A stretch of DNA of 58,000 nt from NCBI RefSeq assembly GCF_030272615.1, contig NC_081406.1, positions 238,256,422 to 238,314,421 of the forward strand. Reading direction: 5' to 3'. Each line of letters opens with the position of its first letter. Positions within the stretch are counted from its first letter, which is position 1. A program made the translations under genes and the position numbers. This DNA comes from Cryptomeria japonica. Taxonomy: Eukaryota > Streptophyta > Pinopsida > Cupressales > Cupressaceae. The notes beneath the pieces are model-generated. The model had not been told where the DNA came from. It saw only the letters and a list, made by a program, of their open reading frames with translations, and searched no databases. Below are positions 44,829 to 55,749 of this stretch, in pieces.

Positions 44829-45828
44829 ATGGAGAACTTAAGAAAACAATTGGAAGGAGCTCTTGTAGATTATGATGTAGAGAAGTTGAAGAATATCAAA
44901 CTTGAAGATGATCTGAGGACTGCATAGGAATTCATTCAAGGACTTCAAGAGAATCTTACTAAGCTCAAAATAATAGAAAAGAACTTCATGAGAAGATGCA
45001 GAATGATAATAATGAAAAGGAAACTCTCAATGAACTTGTGAACAAGTTGAGACAAGAAAACAATACTATGAAGAATGAAATGTAAGATATGAATATGAGG
45101 TTTTGTAAAGACATTGAAGACAAAAAGAAGAATGAAGATGACTTGACTAGGAGACTCAATGATGCTGGAAATGAAAATCTAAGACTCGGTCATGAAAATG
45201 ATATGTTGAAGACAGATCTGATTCACATGCAACATGATAAAACTGAACTTATGAGACAAAAGGTAATTATGGAAAATGAGTTGGCTATTGCAAATCAACA
45301 CAAAGAGAAATTCAAGAAAAGTTCAGAGGAACTTGATGATATGCTGAAAAGTCAGAAATCAAATGGAGATACTAATGGACTTGGATTTGAAGTTGGAGAA
45401 AGTTCCAGTACAACAAACAATCATGATCACAGTAAACCTGTAAGACAACCTAATGCTTACAAGTTTAATGGCAAATGTTTCAATTACAACAAATATGGTC
45501 ATAAAGAAAATCAATGTAGATTTAGAAACAATCAGAACATTAATGCACCCACTGTTCAATGTTCCAAATGCAACAAAGTTGGTCATAATTCAAAAAAATA
45601 TAGAATGAATGTGAAATGTTATGTTTGTGGAAGATATGGACACTTATCTATTCAATGCAGAACACAAAATGACATAGGATATGGAAAATCCATTCAGAGG
45701 AATAATGTGAGTTGTTATGCTTGTAACAAGATTGGACATATTACAAAATTTTGTAGAAGTAAGACTTCACTGACAAATAATAAAGGATCCAATTTGAAAG
45801 GCAAAGAAAAGGTAGATGAGGTAAAGTA
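44829..45828 (+). pseudogene. gag: Element C gag: coiled coil plus four zinc knuckles
   Basis: Starts MENLRKQLEGAL at 44829. A stop at 44925 and a frame change near 45000 are followed by an open frame 45089-45828. The N-terminal half is a long heptad-like coiled coil (NDAGNENLRLGHENDMLKTD). The C-terminal half has four zinc-knuckle units: CFNYNKYGHKENQC (second Cys now Tyr), CSKCNKVGHNSKKY (last Cys now Tyr), CYVCGRYGHLSIQC and CYACNKIGHITKFC (intact). The two Cys-to-Tyr changes are single transitions. Copia Gags usually have one knuckle. D's Gag has the same plan. Confidence 0.85.
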
Positions 45829-46245
45829 ATAATTTTCAAAGCAATGGATTAGCAAGACAGATCAGAATGTTGATGAGACTAGTTCTTCACCAGTAGAATA
45901 GAGTAGCCCTCCACCGATAGGAGATTCTTCATCCAACTAAGAAGTAACACTTTAGGGCTATTGTAGAAAATTGAATATCATACAGATTACCCTCGATCGA
46001 TGGTGAGAAGATAGATTTCTTCTTTACTGGTAGATGTGTTAAGTTTTCAATTAACTGACGAGCATTTAATGCAGTTGTTGAGAGAAAAGTCATTATAAAT
46101 CATTGGATTTCCCTCATTTTTGATTCACCAAGCATTCAATTCAGCAAAGAGCATGAAAAAAAGAGCTAAGGCATTCAAGGCGAAGGTGTGAAGTGATTTA
46201 TTTCAAGCATTCAGATATTGTCAGGCAGCTAAAGGTATTTTTCAA
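45829..46245 (+). other. Element C gap between Gag and ORF2
   Basis: Short pieces with stops (for example SYRLPSIDGEKIDFFFTGRC near 45984) but no sustained frame. No protease motif Asp-(Ser/Thr)-Gly. It may include an untranslated leader of ORF2. Confidence 0.5.
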
Positions 46246-47661
46246 ATGGCTTCTTCTTTTGCTCCCAAATTTATTGCGAACCCTACTATCGTGGAAAATG
46301 TAAAACGCCCTAGGCCTATGTTTAAGATAATTCCTGAAGTAGCTAAGTAAGATGATTCCATAGGCAAAAATTCCTAAAGGTGTAGCTTATGTTGAAGACC
46401 CTAGGATTTATATTCTTTACAACATTGAAGAATTAGGTTTTGAGGAATTGTTGAAAATGTTTAGAACGATAATTTGTGATGAAAATGGCACTGTTAAACC
46501 TAAACACAAGATTGTGGAGACTTAAGGTTTTGTTGAGATATTGAATATCCCTGAATTTCTAGAAGTAGTGAGAATTATCCTAAGTAGGGCACATGGAGAA
46601 TTTCTATGGTTGGATTATGTCTGCAAATTTACCCGACAAGCAATTAGGGTAGTAACTAGTTTACCCTCAACCGATAGTAGACCAGACAAAACAATCAAAG
46701 TTCCTAACAACAAAGTATGAATGACATCAAAGGCATCAATGTGAGATTCATAAGTATGATACTTGGTTACAAGACTACACGTGCAAACAAACTCAATTCA
46801 ATTTCTAGTCTTTGCATTAATAGTGCTTATGAAATGGTCAACAACAATGCAATGATTGATGTGTGTGAATGGTTGAAAGATGAACTCATTGATAATTTGA
46901 AAAAGATTAAAGGAGATAAGAAAGGAACATTTCGCTTTGGTAATATTTTAGTATGCTTAATGTTGTATTTCACTAAGGAAATCCCTGGTATAGGAACAAA
47001 AGACTTTGGATATGGCATACCAGTAGGAAAACAATTACAGGAAGCTTTTATCAGCATGGGAACTACAAAAGACATTAATATAACTGAATACTTTAAAGCT
47101 TTTCAAGCAAAAATGAAAACTAGAGAAAGACTACCGCAGAGTGTAGTGGACAAATATGACAAAGAAATCTATTTTGTCATCAAAAAGGATGAGACATGGA
47201 TGGAAGTTGTACTTCCTAGGATTGTATGGGTAACTAAAATGGGCTATGAGGTAGATCTCAACATTATTGAGACATATGCAAAAGCTTTGTTAGATGCATC
47301 AAGAGAACCAACAGAACAAGTTTTTGGTAGTGCTAAAACTATTGAGAGTGGAGTGAAAACAATGAAGAAAAGAGAAAATTATATTAGGGATACATCAAAG
47401 AAGGTACAGGAAATCAAAGAAAATGTTATGAACTTTACTGGGATAATGGCTAGTGAGCTGGAAGGATTGCAACTAGAGGCACACATTTCACGGCTTGGCA
47501 CATCTTTTGACAATGAGATACCAGCTGAATTCAAAAGAGTTGAGAGGAAGAGAAAACCTTCACCGATACCCTCTCCTTCACCCAAAAGAACAAGGACCTT
47601 GAGGAAGAAACAACATGCAGTAAGGCAACCAGCCAAGAAACTAACTCCCAAGAAGAAATAG
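46246..47661 (+). pseudogene. Element C ORF2, conserved N-terminal domain of unknown function
   Basis: Proposed start MASSFAPKFIANPTIV at 46246. A stop at 46348, a one-base shift in an A run near 46366-46370, a stop at 46524 and another shift near 46715 break it. From 46717 it is open for 314 codons. Landmarks shared with D's ORF2 are CDENG, ILSRAHGE, SAYEMVNNNA, IPGIG and RLPQSVV. The 3' part continues with helices (KKVQEIKENVMNFTGIMASE) and a basic Pro/Ser-rich tail (PIPSPSPKRTRTLRKK). No enzyme motif recognised. Function unknown. Confidence 0.78.
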
Positions 47662-48823
47662 AAACCGATCATACCTTCATTAGATAATTTGTTAAATGAA
47701 ATAATTGATGATGGTAATTTGGCTAATGTGAGTAAATTGTATAACACATTTAAAGATTCAGAGAAGGAAAGCATTGAGAATAGTATAATTTTACATCTAG
47801 ATATATACGAAAGGGTTTTAATTGAAGTAGTGGATAATTTACCTAATGAACTATATAGAAGATTAGATGCAAAAAGGATTGCAATGATGGAATTGGATAA
47901 GAAACTAAAAGTTGAAAAACTTCTAGCTGTACATCCGGTTAACTCAAAAGAGGAAATTGATTATCTACTTTGTGAGGCTAAGAGATCCATTTTTTCTATT
48001 GGTCACCGACAAGTAAGTTTGATGGCAGGTAGTGTAAATGAGATTGCAGAGGAGACTGCTAACACATGGGATAAATTTTTTGTGGAAAAAGAAAAACAAG
48101 AGGAAATGAACCGGCCAAAGAAAAAACTCAAGGTATATTAGAAGGATAAGGATAAGGGGAAAGGTAAAATTGATGGTATTCCAAACATCAAGATCACTAA
48201 CAATTTACCACCACCTTTGGATACTACACCGGTACATACTGTTGATCCACCAGTTACTAACAGTGAAGGTATCACACATGATGACACTAATATTGAACCT
48301 GAAATACTATTCACCATGAAAGTGGATACTCAGGAAGTGAATATTGTTGTGGATAAGGACACTATAGAGGTTAAGGATGATAATGTTGATAGTGGCAAAA
48401 TTGCTGAAAAATGGGTAGAGACTATTGAGGTTGAGATCCCAATAGAGCAATCATTACAAATAGAGAAACCATTGGATACTGGGAAGAATACTGAAGGTAT
48501 AGATGTTGGCATAAAGAAACCTACTGAGACTGAGATACTGATAGTTGAGCATATAGAGAAACCTACTGAGGCAGAGGTACATATTGAAGCAGAGAAACCA
48601 ACAATCACTGAGACACCTAAACAATCAGACAAACCTTTACTGGTTGAAATGCAAACTCAGACTGATCTACCGGAGGTTAACACAAGCAAAATGGTTACAA
48701 ATGTTGGAAGCACATAGGTAATTAAGGTAATAGGTCAGACATCAGACACTTCATCAAGTGAATTCAGACCTACTAATGTAACAGAGGTACTCCTAGATTC
48801 AATCAAGAAGATAATAGACTGTA
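47662..48823 (+). pseudogene. Element C ORF2, middle region
   Basis: Same frame as the N-terminal domain after a TAG at 47659. 47689-48141 is helical (NLLNEIIDDGNLANVSKLYN, AKRIAMMELDKKLKVEKLLA) and ends in a basic patch RPKKKLKVY. 48217-48717 is an acidic low-complexity stretch rich in Glu, Thr, Pro, Val with imperfect repeats of EKPTE/AEKPT type. A stop at 48715 is followed by open text to the frameshift near 48870. Low-complexity linkers of this sort evolve fast, so similarity to D is only in composition. Confidence 0.65.
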
Positions 48824-49450
48824 ATGCATTGGCCTACAAGGGAATTGATGACACCATACCAACTCTTAAATTGCTTGCACGAAAAATGTAACATAGATCA
48901 TGTAAAGGATTCTTTAGGTAAATTGGACACATTGTCCAAGTTCATTGCTAACAATGTAATAATGGTTGATAAGGTGAATGAGGACACCTTCAAAGATAAA
49001 GTTGAAATGGAGAAGGATAAATTCTTTAAGGACACAATAAAGAAGTGTACAGAACATATGAATACACTATTATCGACATTGAAAACTACAATTTTGGAAT
49101 ACAAAGAGCTGTACAGAGAAACATGCAAACCACATCTTTTGACAAAGGAGATAGAAAAGGAGATCAATAGAATACAGAAAGAAATAGATGACATAGCTAA
49201 TAACATAATTGGTTCATCTGAACCTATATCAGTTATTGAGCAGGAGATAGCAGGTTTCGAGGACAAATTGAAGAAATTTGAGAAAGAAAAGGCAAGGATT
49301 AAGTCAAATGTGAGAGAACTTAAATACAAACTTGGTCCTAAGTTGGAAAATCTAATCTCTCTAAGAAATGAAATCTCTAAGGCATTACTTCAAGGAGAAC
49401 AATCACCGAAAGAACACATGCATCATCTCACCAACACGATCATCCAATAG
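48824..49450 (+). pseudogene. Element C ORF2, C-terminal coiled-coil region
   Basis: 208 open codons in the frame one base off the upstream part. From about 48880 it reads HEKCNIDHVKDSLGKLDTLS, TIKKCTEHMNTLLSTLKTTI, EKEINRIQKEIDDIANNIIG and EDKLKKFEKEKARIKSNVRE: highly charged heptad-like sequence, probably a long coiled coil. D has a comparable C-terminal helical region. Suggests oligomerisation or binding to Gag's own coiled coil; this is inference. Confidence 0.65.
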
Positions 49451-49758
49451 ACTAAGGCAACCCTGAATGACAACAACAGATTCATGCAAAGTCTTAATTT
49501 GGTTTTGGAAGATATATTCCATATTGTAATCAACCGGTTACAAACTTTGAGGTGACATTTTTACACTCATTTGACTATTTTTGACAACCTTTGTCATTGA
49601 TGTCAAAGGGAGAGTAGTGGAGAGAGAAAAATGATTATTCAGAAAAGATCATTTTCTCAGGGGGAGCACATCTTTTTGGTAACTTTTTGGACTTCGGTTT
49701 TTGGAACAGTTTTTGGATTTTTCTCATGAGTGTTGCCATCAATGCCAAAGGGGGAGAT
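49451..49758 (+). other. Element C 3' UTR and polypurine tracts
   Basis: Purine boxes CAAAGGGAGAG and CAGGGGGAGCAC, then ATGCCAAAGGGGGAGAT (49742-49758) against the LTR. The final tract is the same as in element B. Confidence 0.85.
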
Positions 49759-50531
49759 TGTTGGCATTCTACACTCTTATGAGAATAGTTGATGTTGTCA
49801 CTGATGGCAACCAACTAGCAACCAACTTGTATTCATCTAGTAAGCCATTGGCAGTTACCAACACCGACAATAGACATCTACATACACCGACAGACACTTC
49901 ACCAGTAGCGGCAACAATGCATACCAACACCCCAGCCGACAGGGAATAAACTTTTGTTTATTGTATTTAAATATAATTATCTTTTGTAAAACTGACATGG
50001 CATATTGTAAAAGACTTATATATATGTATGAGATCTTATAGGTCATTTAAAAAATGTATGGAAGTATGAAAAGTGTGTATAAGGTGATATAGTTGACAAC
50101 GAAGGTTTTGGTAATGAAATGAGCTTAAACTAGTACTGAACCTGGCATAGTTGATGCTATTTTGAAGCAGTACATTGTATTGGATTTCATAATCCACTTT
50201 TGTAGTCAGTGTGACTCTTATTGAGCAGTGTGCTCTAGGCAGTTGGCCTTCCTGCATGTGTAGGCCCCTCATTGTAAGTAATATTTATTCATGGCCAGAG
50301 AGTGAATATTGTGGGTCACAAATCCTAGAGAGGTTTTTCCCACCCCAGGTTTCCTTGTTAAATATCTTGTGTTATGGTGTGTTCTCTATGGTGTCTTTGT
50401 TATTCTTATTTACCGGTACACTGTTTTGGGATGCAAAGTTCTTAATAAGTTTAAATATTCTGCTAACTAGTTAGATATTGATTCACCCTCCCCCCCTCTT
50501 AGTATGTTTGGGACTGTCAATAATCCTAACA
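49759..50531 (+). repeat. Element C 3' LTR (773 bp)
   Basis: TGTTGGCATTCTACAC to AATCCTAACA, followed by AATTT. Contains a small internal duplication CAACCAACTAG/CAACCAACTTG near 49808-49830 that the 5' LTR lacks, and many C/T, G/A differences. Confidence 0.95.
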
Positions 50532-50684
50532 AATTTCACCATTCAAGGAGAAAACCGGTTGATAACATATTGACAAAAAGGTTATCAAAATTTTATGCTT
50601 AAAAATTCTCTTATCACTCATTCATCTCAAGGGGTCCGGAGGTGGATTTATCGTTAAGCTCCCCATAGCCATTTTTAAAAAGGC

Positions 50685-51897
50685 TTAATTCACCGGTGCT
50701 AGGTTCTCTTCACTGGGTGAAGGAACAATTTCTTCTCCAGGTGAGTCATCACTTTTCTTCTTCCATATCTGATTCATTTCCTCTTTAGTTTCTTCAACAT
50801 TAACTTTCTGGTTTCCTTTCTGATCCTTAGAAGAATTGACCGATTTGCTATTTCTAAATCTATAGAATTTTGCTAAATGCCCCGGTTTGTTATAGTGATA
50901 GTAGGCCATTCAAGATGATTTCCAAGGTCCTGCATTTCCTCTCCCAATTCTTCTTCTGCAGTTCAGAGCCACATGACCAAAGTTATTACAGATGGTGGAA
51001 ATGACATTCGTTACCTTTTCCATTTCAAATGGACTAAACCAGTTGTCGTAGGGCCTTTGCCAGTTCATGTTGACCCAGTTATCAAAATTCCTCATCCAGT
51101 TGCCATTCGGTCTTGGATGCATATGTGGTACAAGATTATTTTCTCCATATCTACACTCAATAGATCTATCCATACATTCTGCATGTGAAGAAATGACCTT
51201 CAAATTTCTTGGACACATACCTAGCATTAGTATTGTAGCTTGCATTTCTATTAGGTTTGTTTTTACAAATATTTACAGTGTGAGCAAGTTTATGGAAAAC
51301 AAAACAAACAGGTTTAAAGACCTTGTTACCAGAGGATTCACCTTTCTCAGATGTGTGGAAACCAAGTCCAGAGGTATCACCTTTCATCCTTTGTGATTGA
51401 ATATGCTCTTCAAGCAAGCAAGAACTCTTGTTGAACTTTTCCAGTTTCTCAATCACTTCAATGAGCTGTTTGGTGATATCTTCATTATGCTTTGATAGGT
51501 TCTCTCTCAGAGATGATGCTAATTCAAGATCTACCTATAGGGTCTCCTTTTGTTATCTTTCAACATTCAAATGATCATGCAAGGTAGCATTTTCTTGCTT
51601 GATCTTGGAAATCTCATGATCTCTTTCTTTGATAAGATCTTCAATGGCTCTTCTAGCTTCCAATTCCTGACTCATGCAAATCGTAAGACCTTCTAGCTCT
51701 CTCCTCAGATTTAGCTTTTCACCGTTTAAATTTTCAACCTCCTTGGATAAAGCATCAATATTGGCCTCATCTGAAGAACTATCATCAGATATCTCTAACA
51801 GTTGTTCAGTTAGCTCTCTCCTTTTGACTTGTGAAGCTTTCGATTTGAACCTAAGGGTTTCAAGCTCATTTCTTCTAGCTTCTAGCTCTCTAGCCAT
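50685..51897 (-). pseudogene. gag: Element D gag: coiled coil plus four zinc-knuckle remnants
   Basis: Starts MARELEARRNELETLRFKSK at 51897, just after the primer site. Long coiled coil (GEKLNLRRELEGLTICMSQE), stop at 51553 and others, then zinc-knuckle remnants: CFVFHKLAHTVNIC, FFTCRMYG with SIECRYG in a shifted frame, TICNNFGHVALNC and AYYHYNKPGHLAKFY. Several Cys are now Tyr or Phe. Between the second and third is an Asn/Trp-rich stretch (NWMRNFDNWVNMNWQRPYDN) absent from C. It ends SEENLAPVN at 50685. The same layout as C's Gag supports common origin. Confidence 0.82.
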
Positions 51898-51967
51898 CTA
51901 AGTAGCTCATGTCCCCCATAGTGGTTTCAAGGCTCTCTTCTAAGTGATTAGGATTCAAAGAAGTTTG

Positions 51968-51979
51968 GCTTTGATACCA
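51968..51979 (-). other. Element D primer binding site (initiator Met tRNA)
   Basis: TGGTATCAAAGC on the minus strand, two bases from the LTR. Confidence 0.92.
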
Positions 51980-51981
51980 AT

Positions 51982-53079
51982 TGATGGACTTGAAAAGCAC
52001 TGAGAGGGGGGTGAATCAGTGCCACCAAAAATAAAACTACTTCAAATACTAACCGGTAGATGAACTTAACAAAACTTTTAAACATAATGCTTCTAATCCA
52101 AAATGATATAACAACATCCACAATAAGTAAAAAATCCACCATAACACAAGTGTTTGTACATGAAAAACCCAAATAGGTAAACACCACAGTGAGATGAAAC
52201 TCACAGGTTAACTATCTACAGTAATAGATAACTGACCGGTTAGGGTCTACAAAGTGCTTTGCTAGGAGTGAATCTTGTTAGATATCCCAAAGCTTGATTA
52301 GAAGCTTATACCTTGTTAAAGGTAGTACCCTATTAGGAGTAACTGCTGTGGAGGATTTTTGAACCAAAATAATGGATCACCCTGTTAGAGGATTTGTACA
52401 TTGATTCTTGTTAGAGCTTACTCGGTTAGGGGATTTGAATTTTGTTGTGATTGTTAGAAAAAATAGGATTGATTTGATCTATCTGAGTAGCACATTAATT
52501 GCTTGATCAGATCCTTCTAAGCATAAACACTTCTCTTCTGCATACTCTGCAACTTAACTCTTTTTCCTTTTGCATATAACATAACACTTTCACTCATATG
52601 AAATAATTCATTGTGATGTCAATATATAGACATTAAGATTTCATGTTGGCCATAAGAAATCATAACACAATTTCCTAGGTGTAGTGTATCTGGTCAAGTG
52701 ATCATAACTCAGCACAAAAAAATGCTGGCCAAATTTGTCAGTGGGATAACTCATCAGGATTTGTGGTAACTCATCACAAAATCAACGAATACCGATCGAA
52801 ACAATCAATACCAATTAGAGTTAAATATATGAAGCATTATCCTTGAATCTCTTGATATAATCTCTGCCTGATCTTCATCTTGATGTTGATTAATGTGTAT
52901 CCACTAGTTGTCTTCTAAACATATACCGGTTACCATAAAGTACCAGTTAGAGATAAATCTCTAGCATACCAGTTGTAGTATAAACAACTTGAAGTTATAC
53001 CGGTAGACAATATAAATATATGTGTGTGTATGTGTGTTTCATGAATGACAACATATGATGAATCTATTACAATCATCAT
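51982..53079 (-). repeat. Element D 5' LTR (right copy), outer end truncated
   Basis: Matches 39181-40291 throughout, but the last ten bases at the outer end (plus-strand CAAGCCAACA in the left copy) are missing, and gypsy E sequence ATGAAATGAACATGAC follows at once. The G run here is only 6 long, against 19 in the other LTR. Confidence 0.92.
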
Positions 53080-53586
53080 GAAATGAACATGACAAAACCC
53101 TAACACACACATGCTTACAAATGAATGATGTAATGTTTCTCTAATGGATAGATGAAGAATATGCATCCTTGAGGAATGCTAAATGATGAATGCTTGATGC
53201 TTGAACTCTTGAGATCCAATTCCACCTTCATGAATGTATGATGATATTAAAATGAGAGAGGAAGACCTCCTTATATACTTTCCTGTCATCAATTGTTTAA
53301 TTTTTCAACATAGGTTGACATGGAGAAGTAATTTCTTGCTCAAATTTGAGATAGGGCCTAGGGGCCAAAATAGGTCTTGATTAGGGAGGATCAGGGCTTG
53401 GCGCCTTGTTCCTGCCCTAATTTAGGCTAGGATAAAGAGCTATGCAAGGTGCAAGATGAAAACAATGAGGTTTGGTTGCATAGGGGAGTCATAAACAGGT
53501 CCCAATCAAGCATGAGGATGAGACCGATAAGGTGAGGACCCAAAATGTGGTCAAAATTGCAAGGGGTGCAATTTTAGGATACTACA
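53078..53586 (-). mobile_element. Gypsy E LTR, right copy (partial)
   Basis: On the minus strand a purine tract CTTGCTAAAGTGGGGGATAAA runs straight into TGTAGTATCC, the expected start of a 3' LTR and the same layout as in element F (GAAAGAGGGACAAAA then TGTAGACAC). The rest of the LTR is cut at 53078 by the junction with D. A TATA-like box TATATAAGGAGG is on the minus strand near 53266-53277. Confidence 0.7.
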
Positions 53587-54000
53587 TTTATCCCCCACTT
53601 TAGCAAGAGTATGAGCTTACACAAATACTTGAGGTAAAGTAGAATAAGAGAGAAGAAGATGAGGAATGTGGAGAAAAAACACAAAGAGTATAAGATATCA
53701 CTAATTTGGAGGAACTAAGCCCCCAATCTTAGGATCGTAACTCACTCAAACATATGAAAGGGCACACAAACAAGAAAAAAAAAAAAAAAAGATAAAAAGG
53801 CAAACAAAGGCAAAGACACAAAGGCACACAAGACCTCAAGTCAACTAGCTTAAGAGACCTCAATATCAAAATATCTCAACAATTAATATCATTCTTGAAA
53901 ATTCCATCTCACGAACACAAATGATCACATAAAAGAGAAAAGAAAGAATCATACATGAACTATCAATAGAAAAACTATGAGTTCATGAGAGGAATAAGAG

Positions 54001-54170
54001 AGAGCATGGATACACTCTAGATGTGTTTATCCAGGTGATCCATGAGAAGATTGATGAGAGAGGGCATGGACTACTCACCCCTAGATTTTTTTATGTAGGT
54101 GATTCATGGTGAGAAAAGGACATGGACAACTCGCTCCTAGATGTTTTTATCTAGGTGATCCATGTAGGGA
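54001..54170. repeat. Three tandem 54-58 bp repeats
   Basis: Units start near 54001, 54057 and 54114. Shared words are GCATGGA or ACATGGA, CTCTAGAT or CCTAGAT, TTTTAT(C/G)(C/T)AGGTGAT and CATG. Confidence 0.85.
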
Positions 54171-54227
54171 GGAGAGTAAGAATAGTCTAGTTTTTTTTAG
54201 CTAGTTCTACCCATCCTGGTGCATGTG

Positions 54228-54560
54228 TGAAGTCATGTCTGGTTTAAAGTGTATAGCACCCCATGTAAGAATCTTTGCTCTTTTTTTGAGTGCGCTTCAA
54301 CCTATTTAAAATATGGAATGTAAATGAAAATGCAAAGGGGCTATTGTGTGTGTGCAAATGCCAAGTGGCAAATACATGCCTGGTTTCAATGCCATCCCAT
54401 ATAAGACTGTTATTTTCAGTGATGTGTAACCCCATCTAAGACACATATCAAATGCTACATCTGGTTTTGAGTGTGAAGCATCTTTCTCTAAGAGTTTTTA
54501 TTCTGGTTCTGAGAATGAACACCCCATTTAAGAAATGCAAAAAATGATATGCAAGAGCAT
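54228..54560. repeat. Degenerate CTGGTTT repeat block
   Basis: Four spaced copies of CTGGTT(T/C) followed 15-25 bases later by CCC(A/C)T(A/G/T)TAAG or similar, near 54238, 54379, 54461 and 54503. Word order resembles the element F minisatellite unit. Confidence 0.45.
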
Positions 54561-55051
54561 AGTACAATATGGTACAAGGGAAGCGATATGGGTGCCCCCC
54601 TTTAAATTATCAACATAGTTACATGTTGATGTCTTAAGGAATGTATAGACAAGGATACCTTACCTTCAACACCAAGAAAATATCCTTTAGGCAACAAGTG
54701 TAAAGGGGATCCTTGGAGGAGAAGAGATCTTTGCTCAAAAGACATCTACCTCCAAGAGGAGCTATCTTGAACAAACATATCATCTTCTACCAAAAGAAGG
54801 GAAGGAGAACAAGAATGCATGTCTTCCTCCTATTGCTAGGTGAAAGGGATTCTTGATGAAGGATGACATACTTTTGGGCCAATGTGAGGAGTAAGTTTAT
54901 GATAAGTGTAATTTTCCAAGTGAAGAAGAGGTTGTAGCTAAGGACTTACACCTCTTGTATAAGATAGAATCCTTGAGCAAAAAATAGCTTCAGACAAGGA
55001 ATGACATAAAATCATAAGAAAACACTATTGAACAAAGGAAAAGTGGATCCT

Positions 55052-55109
<58 letters not shown>
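55052..55109. repeat. (GA)n microsatellite
   Basis: About 29 uninterrupted AG dinucleotides. Confidence 0.97.
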
Positions 55110-55111
<2 letters not shown>

Positions 55112-55749
55112 ATTGCCCCCAAGTGTAAGGATAATAAGAAGAATTACACAACTTCTAAAGAGAGATTATTCATTAGAGATATACCATTTCAAAAAAAGAA
55201 AAGGTCCTAACAAGGGACACACATGAAGGATAACTCAATGTATTAAAGGAAATCATGTTATGAAAAATGCAGTGCAAAAAAAGAGATAATATTCAAAGAG
55301 AAAGAGTGAGATAGAAGAAGGATCACAAAACTTCTTTAAGGAGAGATCATTCATAAAAGATGTACCATTTCAAACAAGGAATAGGTCCTAACCAAGGAAC
55401 AAACATGTGCTCTCATAAAGGATAATTTCGTGCAAGGAAGGACATCAAGTTATGAATAATGCAATCCATAAAGAAAATAATGAAACCTTAGAAAGAAGAA
55501 AGATAATATTATTGCCCCTTGGGCATAGAGACAAGTATAAATAGACTATTATGTTGCTCACTAAATATGATTGCACTTGAAATTGTACCACCATGAATGA
55601 CAATGAGCACCCAATAGGTAGGCTGACAATGTCACATAGTGAGGAGAAACATAATAGGAACTTGAATTCTATTTGAAATGATCAAGATAAATATGCCATT
55701 CATGGTCAGATGCTATTTTTATTGTGCTTGAATGAATATAATGTTGTAT

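Larger units (their letters stand above)
43977..50531 (+). mobile_element. Element C: non-autonomous copia-type element with Gag and ORF2 (6555 bp)
   Basis: Complete insertion in D, with target duplication AATTT at 43972-43976 and 50532-50536. LTRs are 781 and 773 bp, with an initiator Met primer site and polypurine tract. Internal 5.0 kb holds only Gag (coiled coil plus four zinc knuckles) and a long ORF2; no protease, integrase, RT or RNase H motif is found in any frame. Its LTR shares blocks with autonomous element B. Gag-only LTR elements without pol are known from plants (called TR-GAG); the second ORF is what sets this one apart. Confidence 0.95.
39181..53079 (-). mobile_element. Element D: non-autonomous copia-type element with Gag and ORF2
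   Basis: Minus-strand element with LTRs 39181-40291 and 51982-53079, initiator Met primer site, Gag with four zinc-knuckle remnants, a long second ORF, and polypurine tract. No protease, integrase or RT is found. Element C is inserted in it. Without C its internal region is about 5.1 kb, almost the same as C's (5.0 kb). The left boundary is followed by ATATC on its outer side. The right LTR lacks its last ten bases (TGTTGGCTTG on the minus strand), and there the flank is a second copy of the gypsy E segment. Confidence 0.88.
53700..55749 (-). other. Gypsy E untranslated region with repeats
   Basis: Non-coding. Includes the 55 bp repeats at 54001-54170, the CTGGTTT-type repeats at 54228-54560, and unique A/G-rich text with repeated words such as CATTTCAAA(C/A)AA and AGAGATCATTCAT near 55160 and 55345, suggesting another diverged duplication of about 190 bp (55135-55200 against 55318-55390). 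Confidence 0.55.
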
